Source: Pollenia angustigena (lineage: Eukaryota > Arthropoda > Insecta > Diptera > Polleniidae). Taken from it: a stretch of 64,000 bases of DNA. Every line of letters begins with the position of its first letter. The first letter of the stretch is position 1. The position numbers and the translations under genes were made by a program. The notes under the pieces are model-generated. The model saw only the letters and a list, made by a program, of their open reading frames with translations, searched no databases and had not been told where the DNA came from. The stretch lies in the NCBI GenBank assembly GCA_930367215.1, contig OV884059.1, positions 34,835,882-34,899,881 of the forward strand. Direction: 5' to 3'. Positions 56,579-64,000 of this stretch are shown here, piece by piece.

Positions 56579-56599
56579 AAGGCTCAAGCTGGATCCGCG

Positions 56600-58000
56600 C
56601 CTGCATCTCACTATCAGCAGTATCATAATTATCTTCACAGATCTCATCTAACAAATTGTTATTTTCATAATCTTTGTCATTAGCATTCAATAATTCTATA
56701 GGAACTAAACTGTTACTATAGTTTTTGTTACTATTACAAAATTCAATATTTTCTATAAACTTGACATCTCTGGAGATGACTATTTTGTCTGTATCTTTAT
56801 CAAGTATTCTATATGCCTTTGATTCATCACAAAATCCAACAAGAGATCCCTTTTTAGCAACGTTATCCAATTTTTGACGAAATTTTTCATTAATGTGAAA
56901 ATATACCTGACAACCAAACGATTTTATATGCTTCATAGATGGTTGTTTTGAATATCATAATGCATAAGGAGTTTTATTAATTGACTTCGATGCGATGGCA
57001 ATCTGTTTTGTAAATAATTCGCAGTATTCACTGCTTCTGCCCAATACTTAAGTTCTAATCCAGATTCTATTAGCAAACAACGAGTCATTTCTATAAGACT
57101 TCTATTTTTACGTTCAGCTACCCCATTCTGTTCTGGAGTATATGGTGCTGTAAATTGTTGACTAATTCCTTTGCTTCTCAAAAAATTGCTTAGTGATTTA
57201 TTTTTGAATTCACCTCCTCTGTCACTTCTCAAAGTTTTTATAGATTTTTTAAATAAATTTTCCACATAGGCCACATTCCTTTATCTTCTCTAATGCACTT
57301 CTCTTATAGGTCTGCATGTATCAGGTCCAAAATATTTTCTGATCGACTTTGCGTTTCTTTAGGGAATTCTTGTCTAGTCATCTTGCCTTTAAAACAAGTT
57401 TAACATACATCACAACAATTGTAATTCTTTAATTTTAGGTTTGAAACTAAATTGTGATTAACTGCATATTTAATAACTTTATGATCTCAATGACCAAATC
57501 TGCGATGAAATGTATGTATGCATTCGATTTCACATACTTTGGCTATGTGTGCTTTTTCTGTTTTCTGAAGTATATACAAATTATTAACTAGTTCTGCATT
57601 AACTAAAATAATTCCATTTTTTGAAATTTCCCATCTTTTGTTTTTGAATAAAACTTGAATATCATTTTGAACCATTTTAGCAACCGATAATAAATTTCCA
57701 TCTAGAACCGGCACAAACAAAAGTTCTGTTATCTTTAATTTTTTCCCTTGACTGTAAATAAATCCTTCTCCAGAACCTTGAGCAGTTATCTTTTTACCAT
57801 TGGCTAAATAAATATCACCGCCAATTTCAAGATTTAATGTTGTAAAAAATTCTCTATTGCTGCTAATATGACAACTTGCACCAGAATCTACATACCATTC
57901 ATCTTGACTTAATTTCTCACCAGAATTTGAACAGAATTCAGTATTATCATCACTATTTACAGTTTTCTTTGCTTTAACTTTCTTAAAGTAAATTTTATTG
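56600..58000 (-). pseudogene. Ty1/copia pol fragment: protease, pre-integrase, integrase
   Basis: Read on the minus strand from about 58000: protease with WYVDSGASCHISSNREFF (Asp-Ser-Gly), the pre-integrase zinc region (HTFHRRFGH to CDVC), first integrase Asp in ILDLIHADL, a gap of several dozen codons, then LRSDRGGEFKNKSLSNFL and YTPEQNGVAERKNRSL with the second Asp and Glu, and the GFCDESKAYRILD module of the copia integrase C-terminus. Stops and frameshifts interrupt near 57486, 57310 and 56935. RT is missing. Both edges abut other repeats. Confidence 0.9.
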
Positions 58001-58390
58001 AGGAATTGCGGTTTTTTTTAGTTTTTCAATAAGCTAAAGCGTTTTTGAGTTGCGCGAACATATGTTAATCTATCTATACAATATATAATTTCTTAGTATG
58101 TCAGGAAGTTTGCATGTATGTCCTATTCTTTCCGCAACTTTCTGAAGCCATCTGATGACATAGGAAGCTGAAATTTGGCACACTTGAAGTACTTTCTCTG
58201 CGGAAGATCGTAACGAAGCCATATTTTTGATTTTCGGCTTTTCAACTAGTATAACTATAAAGATCTAATAGAAAAGATGATTTTTTTTTATAATATGGGG
58301 AACTTTGGGCCCCACCCGGCACGGCTAGGCACCGTCGGATTGACCCGAAAAATTAGATCATGATTTCTTACACCAAACCTCATATTTTAT
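57990..58390. repeat. Inverted copy of the 49420-49800 repeat
   Basis: Reverse complement of that segment, including one partial tandem unit (GAGTTGCGCGAACATATGTT). It interrupts the copia protease. Confidence 0.8.
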
Positions 58391-58437
58391 CTTCTATTTT
58401 ATATTTATTTTATCTTCTAATTCATAAGCCAATGCTA

Positions 58438-59447
58438 TTTTTATACCCTTCACCTCAGGTGGAAAAGGGTATATATAAGTTTGTCATAACGTTTGTAATT
58501 TCCACAATATTGATTTTAGACCCCATAAAGTATATATATTCTGGGTCCATATGAGAAGAGAAGTTGATTTAACGATGTCCGTCTGTCCGTCTGTCCGTCT
58601 GACCGTCTGTCCGTCTGACCGTCTGTCCGTCTTACGTTTGATATGTGTTTTCCGGATAATCCAGACATGATAGCGGCTAGGTTGTTTTACATTTATGTTA
58701 CATACAGTCCACCATTTCTTGCTATTGAAATTCAGCCAGATCGGTCCAAAAATGACGTAGATATGAGCAAAAAACCACGACTACCTCTAAATTTTTCCAA
58801 AAATCCCTTGTTGTTGTATTTTTTTTATTTCTGTATATCTTGAGAACGGCAAGAGCCAAAGTTTCCAAATTAGGTACACACATTTAGGTTGCCAATACAC
58901 ACCATCCTATAAAATGTGGGCGGGATTGGAGAAGTGGGCGTGGTACCTCCCGTACAAAAAAAATTAAAAATTGTATAAAAACCTAAATTTAAGGGCTGCC
59001 ATATGTCCTATGGATATGATATATATCATATATATATATATTATATATCAAAATATCGGAAATTTTTAGTAAAACATATTTTATAAAAAACTCGGGAAAA
59101 TCGGTTTAGATACAAAAAAGTTATGACCAAAATTAAATTTTTTTTTTAAATACCCAACTTTCGGGAACCATAGATCTCCCCGAGTCCAAGTTTTATAACC
59201 CAACTAACTGGCAAATTTCTTCATAAACACGTCGGTATATAAATCTGTCAAATCGGTTAAAAAATGGCTGAGTTATAATCAAAATACTGAAATCCCAAAA
59301 ATTACTCTTTTTATACCCTTCACCTCAGGTGGAAAAGGGTATATATAAGTTTGTCATAACGTTTGTAATTTCCACAATATTGATTTTAGACCCCATAAAG
59401 TATATATATTCTGGGACCTTATGAAGAGAGAACTTGATTTAACCATG
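58438..59447. mobile_element. DINE-like repeats, two heads in tandem
   Basis: TTTTATACCCTTCACCTCAG begins at 58438 and again at 59310, followed each time by GGGTATATATAAGTTTGTCA and a GACCCCATAAAGTATATATA word. The first copy continues through a GTCCGTCT tandem (58577-58632) and GTGGGCGTGGTACC. This is the architecture of INE-1/DINE-1-type Helentrons (family knowledge). The second copy is cut by a LINE fragment after about 130 bp. Confidence 0.7.
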
Positions 59448-60350
59448 TGATGGATGCTCTGGCGGCGAATTGGTTGAGGCATTATCGTATAAAAAGAGAT
59501 ATATGCATATTTACGGACACTCAAGCTGTCATTGCAGCTCTGGCTGGTGCCTTCACGATATCAAAGTTAACTGTGGAATATCGGATATCTCTAACAAAGC
59601 TGGCATGGGTACTAGGAGACAGTGGGTGTCTGGAAAAGCCTACTGCGGACGGCCAGGCCAAAGTAGGTTGTCTCTTGGACGACATGTTCGTTGACGGCCT
59701 AATTGGAATTTCGCTGGCTGGCTGCAGAACCCTTATTGAACATGAGACGTACTGGAAGGCTCGGGAGATATCGTAGGGTGAGAATACTTGCTCGTTGGCC
59801 AAGACTTTACACGTGGCAATGACGCGATAGTGAGCAATTCTATCAGTGCGGGGGTTGCGGGTCCGATTCCCGCCAGAGACTCTGGTTTCCTGCAGACAAG
59901 CGTAAAGCTTCGCGGGATAAGATTAGGGGAAAAACCCCGCATGCTACTTGGGTTTGATACTTAGCAGATTACGACGGTGGTTATGGTCATAATGGGTGCA
60001 AGGCTAATAGGCGTCCATGCGATGAAAATGGGCCTACGATAAAATGACTACTGCAGAAGTTGTTATGATGTGGAAGGGGAGGTGTTTCACTTTCTCTGCC
60101 AATACCCCGGCCGAGGCATTTTGGGAGACCAGAATCGCCGTGCTTGGATGCTCTATTTAATGTAGACCTAAGGTCGATCTCTCTGTTCTGAAAGGAATCG
60201 AATTGGTTTGGAGCTGCAGTGATGTCTGGAGAATAATCTGGTGAATACTGGATTAACACTGGTCACTGGCTCAGGATATCTCAAATAAACCGCTATAAGG
60301 ACCCAAGTGAGCCATCCTCGTGTCAGCTGTCCATTGAACCTAACCTATCT
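59447..60350 (+). pseudogene. LINE remnant: RNase H and C-terminal Cys motif
   Basis: First part: ICIFTDTQAVIAAL with the RNase H Asp, and WVLGDSGCLEKPTADGQAK where the family has a Pro-Gly-His motif, so decayed. Then about 180 bp of foreign sequence with a tRNA-like block (59815-59880). After 60000 the LINE resumes: HAMKMGLR, a stop, NDYCRSCYD and FHFLCQYPG, the Cys/His tail of jockey-like ORF2. The end has AACCTAACCTATCTAAC, like the 3' ends of some fly LINEs. Several stops. Confidence 0.75.
59815..59880 (+). repeat. tRNA-like block
   Basis: GATAGTGAGCAATTCTATCA and GCGGGTCCGATTCCCGCC (B box inside a perfect 6-bp stem) then AGAGAC, as at 46866-46945. No acceptor stem. Confidence 0.5.
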
Positions 60351-62237
60351 AACGTATCTACATATGTTTACCGTTTATTTAAAAAAATAATTATTTAAAA
60401 TATGCTTTTGCATTTAGCTGAGATTGAAAAAAATATAAATTAACTTAGATTATGGATAAATTTTTTTAATTTTAAATGAACACACATAAATACGTACATA
60501 TTTGTTAAAAAAACAAACAAATTACATAAATAAGGGCCATTTGCAACAACCATAACATTGCATTCTAAATTGTGGATATGTGATGTAATGATAAATCTAA
60601 ATTGATTTAATTAGATCGAAATATGCATGTTCAAGTGTATTTACGGGTGAAAAACAGATACAAAAACAAAAGGATGCAAAATATACTTATGTACATACAT
60701 ACATGCATATTTAAATTCATCCATCCATCCATTTCAACAATTTGTGATGGCACACAAAATTAAATGGAATTAAAATTGTACCTTGTTTTTAAGATCCATA
60801 AAATTGTTGAATTTACTTTTGTTGTTGCCATCTTTTATCCTTGCAAAGGTAGTTTTCTCCGTTATTACTATGCTCTCTTTCCTTTCGCTGCTTGCTCTCT
60901 GTCATGCTCAAAAGGACATTTCGATTTCATTTACATTAGCGTAGAGTTAAGGACATTATTTTGTGTATGTGTCTTAGATGAAGTCTATAAATAAAGTTGT
61001 TAAAAACTGCTCACAAGCTTTTTGCATTTAAAAAAAAAAACTTAAAACTGTTGAACGTTAAAATAATTTAATAAAAACATTTTTTAATAGCCATGTTTTG
61101 CGTTTCTTAAAATACATGTAAGATTAAAGATTAAATACAATTTGTGATAGGATTTAATTTCTATTTGTTGTGGTTATTTTCCATACATATTTAATCTGTA
61201 TATTTGTGCTTGTGTGTGTGTGTGTATGTCTTTTTTTATATGAGGGTGAAAATTTGTCTGGATGTCTACAAATGTCAGTTTAATTTTTTCCTTTCTAATT
61301 GGATGGGAAGATAATATAACTTTATATACAATTTATTCTGTGTAGCCAAATTTTCAAGTTGGTTAAAAGTTAGTACTTAAATGTTTGCAAAAAATGTTTT
61401 TAATTAAAATGATTTTCTATATCATACGAGCAGTGAATTATTTGAAGATTTTGTGACTTTACGTTTAATATCTATTGAGTACATATATAGTACGTGGACA
61501 AATTTGCTAAAAACACACCCGTATAGTTTACGATGCAATGTATCCATTCTACAGTTTGTAATTGTTACATACACATATACATACATGCATACATACACAA
61601 TTATATCCCCGTATTTGTATACAAATTCTTGAAAACCGGTAAAAGTCAATTATAATAAATAATATTTTTCCATTTGACTTTGCAAATAGAATTTAAAAAC
61701 AAACTTTTATTATAAAATGCAAAAAAAAAAAAAAAAAAAAATCAGATACATATGGATAGGCACATACATACATATGTACATATTTATTTAAAATAATCTA
61801 CTGTTAAAAATTGTATCCTGGGTGAATACGTAGGGGCACGAAGATTGTATGTACCCATAAAGGATGTTAATAAAAATGGTTGTTCTTTTTGAACAGAAAA
61901 AATTAAAACGGCTTTTTGCTAATAAATTGAGTTTTTGATAAACTTAAAATTGCAAAAGACTGCCAAATCATTAAGACCTTTCACCGGCACTTCCAAAACC
62001 TTTAATTAAGAAACTAATTATTTTTTAAAAATTATTATTTTTTTAAATGCAATACATATCAATTTTGTCGTCGAAAAAACTCTGATTTTCATATCAAATA
62101 TTAAGAGAACATTTTCGCGATCTTAGGACAACAAGGAACTAACTTACATGTAATTTTGATGCAAAAAGAACTTCCTTGTTCTAAGGTCGCAATTTATTAG
62201 TAATATTATTAACTTGTTTATTAATTTTTGTTTTTAG
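60351..62237. other. Upstream region or 5' intron of RhoGAPp190
   Basis: No coding region. Microsatellite-like CATACATACATG runs near 60690 and 61570 and an A tract at 61721-61740. The end (TTTTTGTTTTTAG at 62237) is a good splice acceptor, so at least one 5' untranslated exon lies further left, but I cannot place it. Confidence 0.5.
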
Positions 62238-62393
62238 ATAAAAATGAAACAGTTTAATATATCGGTCATCGGCTTGTCCGGGACTGAAAAGGATAGAGGC
62301 CAAGTTGGCGTAGGTAAATCGTGCCTGTGCAATAGATTTATACGGCCAATGGCAGATGATTACTTTATAGATCACATATCAGTGTTAAGTCAG
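62238..62393 (+). CDS. RhoGAPp190: RhoGAPp190, first coding exon
   Basis: p190 RhoGAP is a cytoplasmic regulator that switches off Rho and shapes the actin cytoskeleton. This exon has a six-base 5' untranslated piece and the ATG at 62244. It encodes 50 residues: [17 protein letters not shown] then [15 protein letters not shown], the P-loop of the N-terminal GTP-binding domain, and [13 protein letters not shown]. The match to animal p190 N-termini is close. The start fits: the protein begins a few residues before the first beta strand. Donor GTAAGA follows at 62394; phase 0. Confidence 0.93.
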
Positions 62394-62461
62394 GTAAGAA
62401 AATAAATAAAACAATGTTCTTAATAATTTTGTACACATTTTGTTTTTTGTTTTTATTTTAG
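62394..62461 (+). other. RhoGAPp190 intron, 68 bp
   Basis: GTAAGA...TTTTATTTTAG, a short intron typical of flies, phase 0. Confidence 0.9.
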
Positions 62462-63594
62462 AGTGATTTTAGCGGTAGAATTGTGAATAATGATCATTTT
62501 CTTTACTGGGGTGATGTACACAAAACAACTGATGAGGGTACGGAATATACATTTCACATAATTGAACAAACAGAATTCATGGACGATTCAACATTCCAAC
62601 CGTTTAAGGTTGGCAAAATGGAACCGTATATTAAGCGATGTACGGCCACAAAAGTATTCTCTGCCGAAAAGCTCATGTACATTTGTAAAAATCAGTTGGG
62701 CATTGAAAAGGAGTATGAACAAAAAATTATACCGGATGGTCGTTTGGCTATCGATGGTTTTGTTGTCGTTTTCGATGTGAGTCCTGTGCCAAACAGAAGT
62801 ATAGAGAAACAAGTAGAGTTTATTCAAAATGCCATTACTTTGATATTGAAAAATAAGAAACCCCTAGTGCTTGTGACAACAAAAAATGACGACTCAAATG
62901 AAATGTACGTTCGGGAAGCTGAAAAAATTTGCCAACGTAAGGAATATAAAGGAACAGTGCAGTTGATTGAAACGTCGGCACACGAGTCTATAAATACAGA
63001 TTTGGCATTTCTAGTGTTGGCTCAAATGATTGAAAAAGTAAAAAACCGCATTAAAATTATACCATATCATGAGGCTGCCCGATCACGAAAGGAATTGCTA
63101 GAAAGTCGCTCAGAAGCCGTGACCCGACTGATACGTAATCAAATTACCGATTATCATATATTATGGTCACAAGGATCAAAAATGCTTGCCCAATTTAGAG
63201 AGTGGACTGAATTTCTCAATATATTTGGTCATGATGCTGGACAGAAGCTATTTAGACGGCATATGAAAAAATTAAGAGATGATCATATGAATAAAAAGTT
63301 ACATCAGTATTTGGATAAGTTTGCACGAACTCTAGAATATATGTTGCCCGACATAAATGCTCTATCAGCAAACGATGACGATGTGTGGGAATGTGCCAAG
63401 GGTTATATTCGAAACCATTTAGAATTTGACCAATATTTTTTTGAGTGTCTCCAGGCGTCTTGGCAGGAACTGGTAGACATGGACGAAACTGAAGATGAAC
63501 TTCGCATACCGTTTGATGTTTTGGAAACTTCTGAAGCGGAGACAGTGTTTAGGAATTTCTTAAATTCAGTGCAACAAGATAAAAAGAAAATCGG
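62462..63594 (+). CDS. RhoGAPp190: RhoGAPp190, second coding exon (GTPase-like domain, start of FF region)
   Basis: Continues the protein for about 377 codons. First the remaining GTP-binding fold: IVNNDHFLYWGDV, EYTFHIIEQTEFMDDSTFQ, EKLMYICKNQLG, FVVVFDVSPVPNRSIEKQ, and a G4-like LVLVTTKNDD followed by a G5-like LIETSAHESINTDLAF. After about residue 250 helical FF-type repeats begin (WSQGSKMLAQFREWTEFLNI, IPFDVLETSEAETVFRNFL), domains that in p190 proteins bind a transcription factor. A GT at 63595 (TCGG/GTAAAA) is the likely donor; without splicing a TAA follows at once. The RhoGAP domain itself lies beyond the window. Confidence 0.93.
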
Positions 63595-64000
63595 GTAAAA
63601 ATCTTTTATTTAACTCGAACTTATATTAAGCAAATTTACTTGTGGCTATTTTTGTACCCACGCCACAATAGTCGAGAGGATATTATGCATTTGTGCTGGT
63701 ATTTGTAACACCTTAATATATTGGTACAAGACCCACCTTAAAGTATCCCGATCGACTGAGAAACAATTTCTTAGTCGATCTATCGATGTCCGTCCGACTG
63801 GCTGTTGGGCTGGCTGGTAGTCCATGTGAACCTTTTGCGCAAAGTATATGTCGCAATTTTAGTGTTCATTTTTTGAAATTGCTTCTAATTGGCATAAGGA
63901 CCAAACCTATTGAAAATGGGCCGAATCAGTACATAATTTTACATAGCCCCCATACAAAGCTTCTTTCCGGAAAAGAGTATTTGTGCTCATACAGCATCTT
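63595..64000 (+). other. RhoGAPp190 intron with a dispersed repeat
   Basis: From about 63690 the words TATCGATGTCCGTCCGACTG and CATAGCCCCCATACAAAGC mark a fly dispersed repeat related to 5630-6400. The next exon is outside the window. Confidence 0.6.

Noticed and set aside
58577..58632. A CRISPR-like repeat array (GTCCGTCT repeats)
   Set aside because: It is a simple tandem of 8-12 bp without spacers, inside a DINE-like repeat of a eukaryotic genome.
60764..60994. Open frame upstream of RhoGAPp190 as a 5' exon
   Set aside because: Composition is AT-rich intron-like, with no splice sites matching its edges and no recognisable protein.
63595..63598. The TAA after the second RhoGAPp190 exon as a true stop
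   Set aside because: A GT donor overlaps it and p190 proteins continue for about a thousand residues more.

Overview
The window looks like AT-rich nuclear DNA of a higher fly (Diptera, Brachycera). The only host gene I can name is at the right edge: the first coding exons of RhoGAPp190 (p190 RhoGAP), on the + strand from 62244, with normal GT/AG splice sites and a P-loop GTPase start. It continues beyond the window. One further possible host exon lies at 23598-23724 and one possibly captured host fragment at 2880-3077; I could identify neither.

Almost everything else is transposable-element DNA, mostly broken or non-autonomous. From left to right: the gag-like ORF1 of a LINE running off the left edge (1-1442, minus); a run of TIR elements, a hAT transposase tail and a Tc1/mariner-type transposase pseudogene (2471-7420); a 7.1 kb palindrome with arms of about 2.5 kb (8671-15755) whose arms and spacer hold several hAT-type insertions at the same 8-bp target; an inverted tandem array of 564-bp units each carrying a tRNA-like B box (17785-20475); a TA-flanked element with MITEs nested in it (21031-22406); DINE-like and Harbinger-like pieces (25725-28872); a LINE RNase H fragment (30022-30812); and a foldback element built of 164-bp repeats in opposite orientation (31279-34282).

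The stretch 34792-45483 is a nest. A hAT element with transposase remnants contains a 5'-truncated LINE ending in (TAA)n. That LINE's reverse transcriptase is split by a BEL/Pao LTR element with a 5-bp duplication, and the BEL gag-protease reading frame is split by a Helitron between A and T. A Harbinger-like TIR element also sits in the LINE tail. From 45833 to 51917 there is a segmental duplication holding an unclassified DNA transposon (46289-49376) with long inverted ends, a decayed transposase and a possible 8-bp target duplication; a MITE inside it has its empty site preserved in the second copy. A Ty3/gypsy pol fragment, another hAT remnant, a copia pol pseudogene, DINE-like repeats and a second LINE remnant fill 51928-60350.

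No rRNA gene, intact tRNA gene, CRISPR array or bacterial-type operon was seen. Several short tRNA-like sequences with recognisable B boxes occur but do not close into a full cloverleaf. Mobile-element boundaries were set by eye from inverted repeats, target duplications and paralogous copies within the window; superfamily names are inferences unless coding motifs are cited.
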